Part shown: positions 10,648-21,253 of the stretch, in pieces
How the letters are laid out: every line of letters starts with the position of its first letter
Numbering within the stretch: position 1 is the first letter of the stretch
From: Gonocerus acuteangulatus
Taxonomy: Eukaryota > Arthropoda > Insecta > Hemiptera > Coreidae
Assembly (NCBI GenBank): GCA_946811695.1
Contig: OX328131.1
Coordinates: forward strand, 12,867,141 to 12,931,140
Length of the DNA stretch: 64,000 nt
Reading direction: 5' to 3'
The notes under the pieces: model-generated
The model's input: only the letters and a program-made list of their open reading frames with translations
Told to the model about the DNA's origin: nothing
The model's database searches: none
Position numbers and translations under genes: made by a program

Positions 10648-10929
10648 CATGGGCGTATATAAGGAGGGGGGGCTGAGGGGGCTGCAGCCCCCCCCCCGAA
10701 ATTTTCATTTGATGGTAAAAATGTGTCATAAAACCCTTAAAAATAAATTAAATGACATCACATACTTCATAAAAAATAGTTTATTTTAGGTGTAATAGCG
10801 TTTTAGTTGCCTAAAACTATTCCAAGTTCTAAATTGTTATTATTCTATACTCCGGAAATGGTCTCAGCCCCCCCCCCCCCCCGAAATTTTCCCAGCCCCT
10901 CCCGAAATTATTTCCTATATACGCCCATG
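10648..10929 (+). mobile_element. hAT MITE family D, complete copy, 282 bp
   Basis: Starts CATGGGCGTATATAAGG and ends CCTATATACGCCCATG. An exact 8-bp duplication CCAAACGT stands at 10640-10647 and 10930-10937. Inside, a GGGGGCTGCAGCCCCCC palindrome near the left end and an AG(C)14 run near the right end. The 8-base duplication and end form fit hAT. This is the best-preserved copy of a family found at least six times in the window. Confidence 0.92.
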
Positions 10930-10937
10930 CCAAACGT

Positions 10938-12024
10938 CAGACCCTCTCACTGTAACATGTATGTCACGCTAGGCACTAAAGGGCGAAGACAACGAAAAGT
11001 ACTTGATTTAATAACTTGTTTGAAAAGAGAACAAAGCATGTTTTACTTGACAGTTGCTGCCACCTAGCTTGTTTTCTCTTGAGTATGGTCACTTTTGTAA
11101 TATTAAGTCCAGAAGGAAATTAAGGGGTCTATGTGCGGATTCTCCATGTTTTTTACATATTAATCAAAAACCGGACGATGTATCTATTATGTATCAGCTA
11201 AGGACCTGAGAGTTCGTCGATTTTTACAATTCCGGTCTACTAGGTGTCTTGAGGACTTTAAAACTCACCATTTTACACTAAAATATTTAAAATTTACCCT
11301 ACAGCCCAAATACCTAGGTGTTCCCAGCCCCTCCGAAATTATTTTCTATATACGCCAGTGGTTAGTCGGCATTCCTGACAAATCCATCTGCAGACACCCC
11401 CATACGATCATCCCTTCTGATAGATACGAGGGGTGTATGACTCACCCAGCTTCGGAGAGAGAGAGAGGGGAGACCCTGCCTTGTTGAAGGCACCTCCTGT
11501 AGTGAGTCAGTATACACCCGGCTCTCCAGCAGTGACTAGCATCGCGTATCTCATTCAACATCGTCACTTATACAACTAGTTAGCACTATTTCATGAACTA
11601 AAAGTGAGTACATTAATAACTATTTCTTTTATTACACGAATCAAGCCTAAGGAAGACATTTTATAGTGAATTCCTTGTCGAAGTAAGTTCGACAAAATGG
11701 TCTGGTAAAAATGCATTTTGTTCGCTACAAGTAATGAAATAATATGAGAAATTATTGCACATCCTTAAGGCGTAGCTCTCCTTCTTCTCGTCCCTTTGAC
11801 AAAGGCTTGAATTTCATGCTGAAAACTCGGTAAAATTTAAACACATTTTCTTACAAAAAGGTTTAGTTTTATTAAGATACCACACGAGAGGTAGTTACGG
11901 TCAATGATCTCTCAAAAAAGAAATAAATGTTTACAAAATTATGTCAAAAAGAATAGTTAATTATTTTTATTTTTTGAGATATTTAACTCTAATGGAAACT
12001 AGTATATAAATTAGTATAATACTA
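10938..12024. other. Unassigned stretch with a D fragment
   Basis: A short D-family end (CCCAGCCCCTCCGAAATTAT... ATATACGCC) lies at 11319-11355. 11380-11620 is richer in GC and holds a (GA)n run at 11456-11468, with no ORF. Nothing else recognised. Confidence 0.4.
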
Positions 12025-12235
12025 AGGTGCTGGGCACTAGGGAGATAGTGTGGTCAGTACTATGCTCCGGCCATCTGATTTCTACACCTTTTAGAAACCC
12101 AGTAATAAATTAAAGGTTTTGTGGGCCTAGGGATTGCCTGGAGCCCCGATTCCAACCCTCGAACGGCGGCCCTAGAAGATACAATCTTTAGTGCACGCGC
12201 GAGTTTTGATCTCAGATGATGACTGAGCTAAAATC
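12025..12235 (-). mobile_element. SINE A remnant
   Basis: Reverse complement of the A body: CTAGGGAGATAGTGTGGTCA, GTACTATGCTCCGGCC, then GGGCCTAGGGATTGCCTGG, and a degraded tRNA head (GAGTTTTGATCTCAG, GACTGAGCTAA). It lacks the 3' end past the GTGTGCCG block. Confidence 0.8.
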
Positions 12236-12444
12236 GCCACCATAAAAAGAAATAATGTTATAAATTTAGTCTTTATTTGTTTCGAAATATTAATTCACCT
12301 TTATGGGATTTGCTGACAGTTATGTTGCCAATCACAATAGCTAGCTTCATATCACAGAAGGCATATCAGACTGCTATTGTCATATAAGGCTCTGCATACG
12401 TACCTCTATACCGACAAATGATACTCATCAATGGAAATATTGAG

Positions 12445-12705
12445 TTACTGCAAAAATAATGAAGGTTTTTATATGGCCAATTCGTTCCAGACGGCAAACA
12501 ACTGTTGAGTGGTCAACACCAACTTCTCTCGCATTATCCCGAGTAGTTTGCGAGGGTTTTCTTCTACCAAAGTCCTCAGTTGGTCCTGTTCAACAACAGA
12601 AGACCTACCGCGACCTTCCTTGTCTCGAGCTCAAAGACTACAAGACGAAATTTTTGTAACCATCGCTGCACTGAGCATTCACTGATGATTCCTCCTCCCC
12701 AAACA
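12445..12705 (-). pseudogene. mariner transposase N-terminal fragment
   Basis: Minus-strand frames spell IISECSVQRWLQKFR at the right, then (shifted) RSSVVEQDQLRTLVEENPR and (shifted again) QTTRDNAREVGVDHSTVVCR followed by LERIGHIKT. This is the paired helix-turn-helix DNA-binding region of a mariner transposase (usual pattern VSxxTVQRWFxKFRxGDxxLEDxxR...LxxLxExNPxQTTRExAExLGVxxSTVxRHLxxIGK). At least two frameshifts; the linker LED block is garbled; no DD34D catalytic part. The fragment stops at the edge of the 71-bp satellite. Confidence 0.88.
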
Positions 12706-12709
12706 ACAC

Positions 12710-14270
12710 TAATACGCAGGGTGAATTTCCTTACCCCTTACTCATGTCCTTACTCATAGAGAATGTAACACCAACTAAACTAATACGCAGGGTGAATTTC
12801 CTTACCCCTTACTCATGTCCTTACTCATAGAGAATGTAACACCAACTAAACTAATACGCAGGGTGAATTTCCTTACTCCTTACTCATGTCCTCACTCATA
12901 GAGAATGTAACACCAACTAAACTAATACGCAGGGTGAATTTCCTTACCCCTTACTCATGTCCTCACTCATAGAGAATGTAACACCAAATAAACTAATACG
13001 CAGGGTGAATTTCCTTACCCCTTACTCATGTCCTTACTCATAGAGAATGTAATACCAACTAAACTAATACGCAGGGTGAATTTCCTTACTCCTTACTCAT
13101 GTCCTCACTCATAGAGAATGTAACACCAACTAAACTAATACGCAGGGTGAATTTCCTTACCCCTTACTCATGTCCTCACTCATAGAGAATGTAACACCAA
13201 CTAAACTAATACGCAGGGTGAATTTCCTTACTCCTTACTCATGTCCTCACTCATAGAGAATGTAACACCAACTAAACTAATACGCAGGGTGAATTTCCTT
13301 ACCCCTTACTCATGTCCTCACTCATAGAGAATGTAACACCAAATAAACTAATACGCAGGGTGAATTTCCTTACCCCTTACTCATGTCCTTACTCATAGAG
13401 AATGTAATACCAACTAAACTAATACGCAGGGTGAATTTCCTTACTCCTTACTCATGTCCTCACTCATAGAGAATGTAACACCAACTAAACTAATACGCAG
13501 GGTGAATTTCCTTACCCCTTACTCATGTCCTCACTCATAGAGAATGTAACACCAAATAAACTAATACGCAGGGTGAATTTCCTTACCCCTTACTCATGTC
13601 CTTACTCATAGAGAATGTAACACCAACTAAACTAATACGCAGGGTGAATTTCCTTACTCCTTACTCATGTCCTCACTCATAGAGAATGTAACACCAACTA
13701 AACTAATACGCAGGGTGAATTTCCTTACCCCTTACTCATGTCCTCACTCATAGAGAATGTAACACCAAATAAACTAATACGCAGGGTGAATTTCCTTACC
13801 CCTTACTCATGTCCTTACTCATAGAGAATGTAACACCAACTAAACTAATACGCAGGGTGAATTTCCTTACTCCTTACTCATGTCCTCACTCATAGAGAAT
13901 GTAACACCAACTAAACTAATACGCAGGGTGAATTTCCTTACCCCTTACTCATGTCCTCACTCATAGAGAATGTAACACCAAATAAACTAATACGCAGGGT
14001 GAATTTCCTTACCCCTTACTCATGTCCTTACTCATAGAGAATGTAACACCAACTAAACTAATACGCAGGGTGAATTTCCTTACCCCTTACTCATGTCCTT
14101 ACTCATAGAGAATGTAACACCAACTAAACTAATACGCAGGGTGAATTTCCTTACTCCTTACTCATGTCCTTACTCATAGAGTATGTAACACCAACTAAAC
14201 TAATACGCAGGGTGAATTTCCTTACTCCTTACTCATGTCCTTACTCATAGAGAAAGTAACACCAACTAAA
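12710..14270 (+). repeat. Satellite-like array, 22 x 71 bp, with 213-bp higher-order period
   Basis: Twenty-two head-to-tail units beginning TAATACGCAGGGTGAATTTC and containing ACTCATAGAGAATGTAACACC. Identity between units is very high. Three marker variants (CTTACCCC/CTTACTCC, GTCCTTAC/GTCCTCAC, CAACTAAA/CAAATAAA) recur in a fixed order over most of the array: units 3-5, 8-10, 11-13, 14-16 and 17-19 are the same trimer. The last units carry private changes. No spacers, so this is not a CRISPR array. Confidence 0.97.
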
Positions 14271-14825
14271 CTCATGCTTGAGGAAAAACAACATTAATAA
14301 CCATTGTTTATAATCCGTTAATTAGAATCCGCATTATTTTTGCACCAAAATTATATAATAATTTTAATTCAACAGTGCTTAAGGTCATGAGAGAAGATTA
14401 TATAGTCCTATGTTCTTGAGATAGGTCAGTATAGTGTTTATATACTGGCTATCATTGCCTTAGTTTCCTAACATATCATTAGGAGGATTAAAGTTGCATG
14501 CTCTCTGGCTATTTGACAGTAGGGCTTCCACTATTATTTCTGCACTATATAACTGCAATATACGATTATTTTGTCTTGCGATAATTTTTACAAATATTTT
14601 CATTATATACTTAGTTTTATTTTATTTTTTTTTTAATAGTATATTGTTTGATCGATTTGCATGTTCTTTTATATGTTTAATTCTTTGATATGCCTACTGG
14701 TTGATAAGTACGTTGTGTGGAAAGCAACCCTTTGGCAACTAAACTTTCTTTTTTCAAAAATAATGTTTTTCTCTCTCTAGTCCAATCAGAGGACACTCCA
14801 TTACTCTGTTGGAATCATATTAAAC
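14271..14825. other. AT-rich stretch, nothing recognised
   Basis: Short ORFs rich in F, I and L from T-runs. No motif. Confidence 0.4.
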
Positions 14826-14828
14826 CAA

Positions 14829-14849
14829 TGCACACACACACACATATAC

Positions 14850-14913
<64 letters not shown>
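14829..14913. repeat. (CA)n/(TA)n compound microsatellite
   Basis: CACACACA, then ATATACACATATATA and a TA tract, directly left of the large palindrome. Confidence 0.95.
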
Positions 14914-14919
<6 letters not shown>

Positions 14920-14955
14920 CTTGACATTGATTTGGCTGGACGGTGGTGGTACTGC

Positions 14956-15521
14956 ATCATAATAGGAAAACCAACAAACTCCAAGGTCTCCACCACAAAT
15001 GATTTATTTTATTCACTCAAAGCAAGCTTTCGGAGTCTACAGCTCCATCCTCAGTGCTTCTACAGCATAGAAAAACAAAACATATATAATCTTTAACACC
15101 AGAGAACAAGCTTATCAAATAAATTTGAATTGTCAGGAACCATTTAAAACCATCAATGCAATCATAAAAACAATTAAATCCTAAAACAAAAAACACGTAA
15201 TCAACCACACAAGCATTCATACTCAAATATAATATAGCTGTTTTTAATGTATATTTGAGTATGAATGCTTGTGTGGTTGATTACGTGTTTTGTGTTTTAG
15301 GATTTAATTGTTTTTATGATTGCATTGATGGTTTTAAATGGTTCCTGACAATTCAAATTTATTTGATAAGCTTGTTCTCTGGTGTTAAAGATTATATATG
15401 TTTTGTTTTTCTATGCTGTAGAAGCACTGAGGATGGAGCTGTAGACTCCGAAAGCTTGCTTTGAGTGAATAAAATAAATCATTTGTGGTGGAGACCTTGG
15501 AGTTTGTTGGTTTTCCTATTA

Positions 15522-15526
<5 letters not shown>
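14956..15526. mobile_element. Near-perfect palindrome, 275-bp arms; inverted pair of a hammerhead-like element end
   Basis: Arms 14956-15230 and 15251-15526 are reverse complements with about one mismatch, separated by 20 bases. Each arm carries CTGAGGATGGAGCTGTAGAC then TCCGAAAGCTTGC (right arm 15427-15460), a CUGAnGA-stem-GAAA arrangement, and an AATAAAATAAA tail before GGTGGAGACCTTGG. The mirrored 69-residue ORFs on the two strands are the same sequence read twice. (TA)n tracts stand on both sides. The arms look like two copies of a Penelope-like or retrozyme-like element end joined head to head; that identity is inferred. Confidence 0.8.
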
Positions 15527-15575
<49 letters not shown>

Positions 15576-15600
15576 TTATATATATAAATATATATATTTA
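15526..15600. repeat. (TA)n tract, interrupted
   Basis: TA repeats broken by TTTATA steps, between the palindrome and a small foldback. Confidence 0.93.
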
Positions 15601-15668
15601 GATGGAATAGCATTTTTCTCCAGAGGAGGAGTACCACCGCTGGAAAAAAATGCCGTTCCATCTAAAAA
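15597..15668. repeat. Small foldback hairpin
   Basis: GATGGAATAGCATTTTTCTC followed by CAG at 15601-15623 pairs with CTGGAAAAAAATGCCGTTCC followed by ATC at 15640-15662, with few mismatches and a 16-base loop. TA tracts lie near both sides (15526-15600 and 15701-15722). Confidence 0.75.
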
Positions 15669-15720
15669 TATCATCCCAGCGACGAAAAATAAACATCAAG
15701 CATATATATATATATATATA

Positions 15721-16085
15721 TACAGGGTGTCCCGATTTTAAATGGCAAAACTGTCTATGGCACTGGGAGCGCGTAGGAGACTAAAAAACTAAGACATTTC
15801 CTTTAGAGATTTTCTCGTTTTTGGTTCGTTTTGAAGAAAACCGCAAAACAAGAAATGAAGCAAGTTTTAATTTTTGTATTAACTTATTTAAATTTTTAAT
15901 GGAAAACATTTTTCAAGAGAAACCAATTACTAAAATTCAACCTCTTGATGCTGATATTGTTTTCGTGTACTGTTTCTGCAACGGGAATGCTTTAGAAGAG
16001 CATGCGCGCCGATTCACAAGTAGAAGAGTACTTAATAGACGAGTCTTTTTGTTAACAACTAGAGACTAAATCTAATTAGAGGACG
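15721..16085 (+). pseudogene. Arthropod-type DNA transposon fragment with DUF4817-like HTH
   Basis: The left end TACAGGGTGTCCCGATTTTA at 15721 has the form of many arthropod transposon ends. An 82-codon ORF (15821-16069) reads ...LDADIVFVYCFCNGNALEEH then ARRFTSRRVLNRRVF, matching the pattern (AD)I.F.YG.CNGNA..A...Y..RFPNRR.PNR.VF of the DUF4817 helix-turn-helix at the N-terminus of insect transposase-like proteins. A few positions of the usual pattern are missing (Y..RFP shortened to RRFTSRR), and the frame stops at once afterwards, so it is a dead 5' fragment. A role in DNA binding is known only for the family. Confidence 0.75.
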
Positions 16086-16324
16086 CTAGGGAATCTGCAT
16101 GGCTAAAGTAGCTATACATAAAAGTGTGACTAAAAGTATAGTTTAAAAGTGTAAACTATTTTAGGTGAAGAGTTCACCAATAAATTGTACTCACAAGGAA
16201 ACTACTGACCAAATCCAAGCAGGCATGAATCTACTGTAGAGTATACAGTAAGTTTGGTTTTGAAAAACAAAACGAAACAAAAAAAAAAAAACACTTCGCA
16301 AAATAGAGGGTATTTTCAAAGTTC

Positions 16325-16420
16325 AAGAGTCTATATTCCAAGTGTTCCTAATGATACTAGGGGTCAAAACGGGATTGCGCTAAGATATCGCAGTTCCTGT
16401 GCGTCGGGTTTTTTTTGTCA
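16325..16420 (-). mobile_element. E-type 5' end fragment
   Basis: On the minus strand: ACCCGACGCACAGGAACTGC, then GATATCTTAGCGCAATCCCG and CCCTAGTATCATTAGGAA. This is the recurring E start block (compare 39602-39665). No 3' hairpin can be found to the left, so it is a fragment. Confidence 0.7.
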
Positions 16421-17450
16421 GTTTTTTTTTCTCATTTTTCATCTTTCTTTTTCCCTGAAATTGTAATTATTTTCTACGTGTCGTAATTATCTATTAAAAT
16501 ATATTTATTCCTTTTGTTTAAAGCTGACTTTTTCATAAAAATCTAGCAATTAGCAAACCGCGTTCGTTACGGTCAGCAACAAAAACATAAATACCTAAAT
16601 AAATAAAATACCTAAATAAAATAAATACCTTAATAAATAATAAAAGGGGGGGAAAATCACTTTCCTACCCTAGGTCTAAAGACTGGAAATTCCAGAAAAC
16701 CAAGTCAAAGAAATAAGGGTTTTCCAATTTTTTTTAGATGATTCTAAAAAAGGTCTAACTAGGTAATAATGTAAATAGAATTATTAAGCACCGATGGAAT
16801 ACCAAAAAGAAAAATATCGTAAAAGGCAAGACAGAGAGAGTAAAAGTTATTAATGAATTCATGGTTGTAGGAAAGCCATTTATTATGCTAATACTCTAAG
16901 CTGATCTGAATCAACATGTTTTTCATACATATGAGTCATTCTACAAGGTCCTAATAAGATATATAAATAAACAGGTTTCTTTTTTTTTAAATATTATTTG
17001 TGATCTAATCAGAAAAACCTTTATATGATCTGTTTGTAGGAACCATTGGAATCACAATAAGTTCTATGTTCATAGGAGCTGAATAAACCAAACGATTTAC
17101 CTAACAAAGAAACGGTTATAACAATTTTTTTATATTATGTTTGTTATTTTAAAATAATAAATAAAAACAGAAATTGAGCAAAGAATTTAGAATATAAATT
17201 AAATTTTTACAAACGTTTCTCAGATAGTTTTATATGGTTTTCAGAATACATCTTTCCCATTCCTATTAAATATTATGTAGCAAGTTCTATATTAAGAAAT
17301 TACTTGCAACGGAACTTACTATCAAATTTTGACCCCAGTATTTCTGATTGGAATTAAAAACATGTGTACATGGTGGATTGCGGACAGCATACAGATTTAT
17401 TAAATCTAAATATATTATTTTTCAGGTAAATACATACTTTCAAAGGATCT
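16421..17450. other. AT-rich stretch
   Basis: A (AAAT)n-like patch at 16590-16645 and long A/T runs. No gene, no repeat with a second copy that I could find. Confidence 0.4.
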
Positions 17451-17454
17451 AACC

Positions 17455-17581
17455 CTTTCCACGATTAACCGATTTTAACGATTAAAAATGGTGTTGCGGA
17501 GGTCGGATTCTGCTGGTTAACGAAGCTAACCTTCGTCTTAAAGAAAGTATTTTGTACAGCCAAAGTATGTATATATGTATA

Positions 17582-17643
<62 letters not shown>

Positions 17644-17645
17644 AA
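17455..17645 (-). mobile_element. E/F-type fragment with compound microsatellite
   Basis: TCGGATTCTGCTGGTTAACG (17503-17522), the block that precedes the TA tract in E and F, followed by (GT)n and (TA)n at 17579-17640. Confidence 0.6.
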
Positions 17646-17704
17646 TAAAAGGGACAGGCCACAAGGACCCAGAAGAGCATATACTACCTATCGAAATATC
17701 AGAT

Positions 17705-17885
17705 TTTTGACCATACGGCACACCAGGGAGATACTGTGGTCAGTACTATGACCGGCTCCCTGATTTTCCTCTTTTCAGGCACCCATTAATAAATGAAATA
17801 ATGGCTGAGTGGACCTATGGGTGGTCTGGGACCCCGAATCCAACTCACGAACGATGACACATGCGCGAAGTCAGGTCCTCCAGCA
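17705..17885 (-). mobile_element. SINE A remnant
   Basis: Reverse complement of the A body: ACCATACGGCACACCAGGGA, GATACTGTGGTCAGTACTAT, TGGTCTGGGACCCCGAATCC. The tRNA head is lost beyond GCGCGAAGTCAG. Confidence 0.8.
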
Positions 17886-18094
17886 ATTATGGAACGCCTA
17901 AGTTTTTCATTTATTCAGTTTCTTTTATAAAGTGCTTGGGATATTTGGCCGTGTTCACCGAAGTTTTTCATCTGTGTTTGTAGATTCCATCGTCGAGTCT
18001 ACATTCTAAGCAAGTATCCTCCCTGTACACGCTAAATATTTAAATTGTGTAATATGTAAATGTATTTCAATTGTTTTATATATTGTATTAGAAG

Positions 18095-18685
18095 AAAAAA
18101 AGTCTGTCACGCATGAGCTGCATAACTAAGCACTTTCCTCAGAATTGGGTAGGGTCAAGTGCATTCGTGAATAATTTGCATAAAATAACCTATACAGATA
18201 AATAAAATAAAAACATAAATAACACCTGTTTCAATTCAATTCAAACATAGTTCAAAGTAAACCCCCCCCCCCCTTCCGATAGACCGATTTAGTTCATTTT
18301 TACAACACTTTTTCCTTATTAGATACCCAGGACGTATACTGCGTTTCGTTACAATACAGCAGAAATTACAACCGGTATGAGCAAATTAGTAATTTGGATC
18401 CGGAGTAAACCCTCCCTCCTAATGAACTGATTTAGTTTATTTTTACAACACATTTTCCTCTTTAGTTGACCAGAACGTATACCGAGTTTCGTTGAAATAC
18501 AACACAAATTATGGCTGGTATTGGCAAATACCAGCTCCAGGGCTCCGGAGTAAACCCCATCTCCAGATGAACCGATTTTGTTGGTTAACGAACTTGTTCA
18601 ATCGTTTATTGGGGAATACTACATACCAAGTTTCGTGGGGAAGAAACCAAAACTCTGGCCGGTATCGTGTTAACGGACACATATA

Positions 18686-18740
<55 letters not shown>

Positions 18741-18866
18741 TTTAACTGGGGCCATTTTCTGATGGTGTCTATTAGGTAGGATCGATAAAGATTCGAAGAA
18801 ATTTTTCAAAAATTCCGTCATGAGTCCAACCTCAATAGCTACTTTCCTTCAGAGGAAAGTGCTAAA
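18095..18866 (+). mobile_element. HINE-like element F, copy 4, short
   Basis: Starts AAAAAAAGTCTGTCACGCATG with subterminal AGCACTTTCCTC. It has only three internal 145-bp units (C-runs near 18262, 18408, 18553), then TTGTTGGTTAACGAACTTGT, a (TA)n tract at 18686-18737, and the 3' hairpin ACTTTCCTTCAGAGGAAAGT at 18841-18860 ending GCTAAAAAA. One stem change (C to A in the loop) relative to other copies. Confidence 0.88.
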
Positions 18867-19270
18867 AAAGAGTAACCCCTCCGAGATATAGCAGAACTGG
18901 AAAAGCAACAATCAGTGTTAATCCAAATAGTTTAAGGTGAGCTTGAACATGTTAATTTCTTGAAGAAAACAAATGCTGAAAATATCCTCTATAAATAGTA
19001 AATAGTCCAATCAACAAATATCCCGGAACTCTCTGTTTATTTTGCCGCTGGATCAATATTTATTTTGTATCAATGTGTTTTAGAGAATATATGCATTCTA
19101 TAGGAAGCAGATAAGAAAATAAACAAAGCAGAGGTCGGATCTTGCCCTGACCATGGATAAAGATAGGCTTATCTCTTAGTTTACTGATATCTAGAGATAA
19201 CATTGTTTATATTAATGAACAACATTCCAATTGACTGACTCATTCAAAACAATTTTGGTTTATTCGATTC
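18867..19270. other. Unassigned stretch
   Basis: No repeat, RNA or coding signal seen. Confidence 0.35.
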
Positions 19271-19278
19271 ACATTCGC

Positions 19279-20022
19279 GGATCTTTTTGCGAAGACCACA
19301 TCCAGTTACTTTTGAAGTAGCAGTAGTGATTTATAACAGTTACTCGCACTCGCTGATAAGCTTACTGATTAGCTTACAGGTTCTTTGCTGGTTATCTATT
19401 ACTACTTGACTCGTTATCTACGGTTATAATTCATAGCAAAATGGCAATCAATATTTATTAAGAAAAAGGTTAATATGATCAAAATCAATTCTCTCAACTA
19501 CTAAAAAAGTTATTAAACGTTAAAGTTAACTGTTTTGCAGGCTATGAAGGATAACATAAACAATGATATTTGTAAACACACATATTTTATTCCTTTCCTC
19601 TTTCTCTCTCTCTCTTTTAGGATATTTTACATTTATTAAGCATTATGGGCATACTTGCTATGCGTTTCAACTCGCTACGCTCGCTCAAGAAGATATCAAA
19701 ACTCTAGTCAATCCAACTCGCTAAAATTAATAGAATTCTATTAATTTTTCCGAGTAAGAAACCAATCGCTTTTTCTTTGTTAGGAACATCGCGAACTAAT
19801 TGTGAAAGACCCATTTTTTCTCACTAACATAAGCAGAGCTTTTTCATAAACATAAGCTAATTCACTGTTGAAGGTTACTTTACTCCCAGCAAGAACCAAT
19901 ACAATTGGTCATCGGAATCCTCCAATAGGAAGGCAAAGGAGTAATGCGCATGCGCTGAATCACTGATACAATCACTACTGCTACTTCAAAAGTAACTGGA
20001 TGTGGTCTTCGCAAAAAGACCC
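19279..20022. mobile_element. Long foldback transposon N1, 744 bp, 8-bp duplication
   Basis: Terminal inverted repeats start GGATCTTTTTGCGAAGACCA (left) and GGGTCTTTTTGCGAAGACCA (right, complement) and continue about 50 bp through GTTACTTTTGAAGTAGCAGT. Exact duplication ACATTCGC at 19271-19278 and 20023-20030. The centre holds TATGCGTTTCAACTCGCTAC, GCTCGCTCAAGAAGATATC and AATTAATAGAATTCTATTAA, shared with N2 and in part with N3. No ORF. The duplication length fits hAT or P-type elements. Confidence 0.88.
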
Positions 20023-20427
20023 ACATTCGCTATTTTCAAATGTAACACATTCATAAAGACTGTACCTATTGTTTATCAAAATATGTCTTCAAATCTTCAT
20101 AAATACCGATCATGACCTCTGTTAAAATGTATATGCATATTATCTGAAGTAAAAGCGGTCCATCCGAGCAACACCGGTGGACGTTATGTTATATTTCAAC
20201 CAGCCTATAACAAAAGAACCAGAAGGGGCGTGGCTGCAGGGGAGCTAGTCTTTCCCGCACATGGACTGGGTGCAGCGCGTGCGCACTACCTGGTTCTCTT
20301 GTTTGCGGGCGGACTACAGTTACACATCGTGGCTAACTAAGTAGAATTATGCGTTAAACATTATTTTTTTTTAATAATTGAGTTTTATAATAAAAAAAAA
20401 AACGAGAAAGATCAAAACTAATTATGC

Positions 20428-21130
20428 TCATGAGCGCGTTTTCTCCATATGGAGGAAACCCGCTTATGAAGTTTCAGAACCCATAGATCACGAAAATAAC
20501 TGTAACTCAAATATTTGTGTAAACATACTTTGTATGATTTAAATGATCAAGTTCTTTAACCACCAGAATTCGTCCACCGGAAGTTTTTTTTTGCGACACT
20601 GGCGCGAAAAAAATCGTAACGCTTACTTTTTTCCGTCACTAGGCTTCAAGGAACACGTTTTATAATCTAATGAAACCATTTCCAAGGATATATATGTATG
20701 TATATAACCATTGTTGCGGAAAATAGAAAAACAAAAACAGTTGGCAGCTACTTATATTAGGGAAGTTTTTTAAAAGTAATTCAAAATCCGTCAACCAGAA
20801 CGCTGTTTTTTTTCGCTGAAGTTCGGGCTAAAATATTTTTAGCGCTTACGGTTCTTGGTTCACTTTTTAGCGCATGCCCTTCCTCTCTCCATAACTGGCT
20901 CAAAAATGAACCGACTTTAATAAACTTTGATAAAAAAACGTTCCGTAAACAGCAGACTCCGTACACCGGAACACGCTTTCTGGACAAACTTCTCGCGAAA
21001 CAGAATTGTAACGTCTACGTTTTTGCGTTTCTGAGCTTCCAGATTCACGTTCTAAAAATAATCAGACATAGGTAATCTAATGAAACCATTTTCAACACCA
21101 AATCTATAAATATTGTCGGGAAAATGGGGA
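20428..21130 (-). mobile_element. E-type element fragment
   Basis: The hairpin GCGCGTTTTCTCCATATGGA then GGAAACCCGC marks a 3' end at 20433-20463. To the right come the E blocks GTTTCAGAACCCATAGATC, ATCAAGTTCTTTAACCACC, GCGCGAAAAAAATCGTAACG and GAACACGTTTTATAATC. A second, diverged run of the same blocks (20780-21100) suggests an internal tandem. The 5' part is missing. Confidence 0.7.
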
Positions 21131-21253
21131 AAAAAAGATCTTCCATCAGCTGAGGAGCTTATAGATAGTTATATTTATATTTTATAGTGACCCAATCTTC
21201 TTCAATCCAATATTTTTCAGGCGGAATGTCAATAAAAGAGAATTAAAAAAGTC

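Noticed and set aside
12710..14270. CRISPR-like regular repeats
   Set aside because: Units are contiguous 71-bp copies with no unique spacers and no cas genes; the setting is eukaryotic.
15017..15464. Two identical 69-residue proteins on opposite strands
   Set aside because: They are one sequence read in both arms of a palindrome; hydrophobic composition comes from T-rich DNA.
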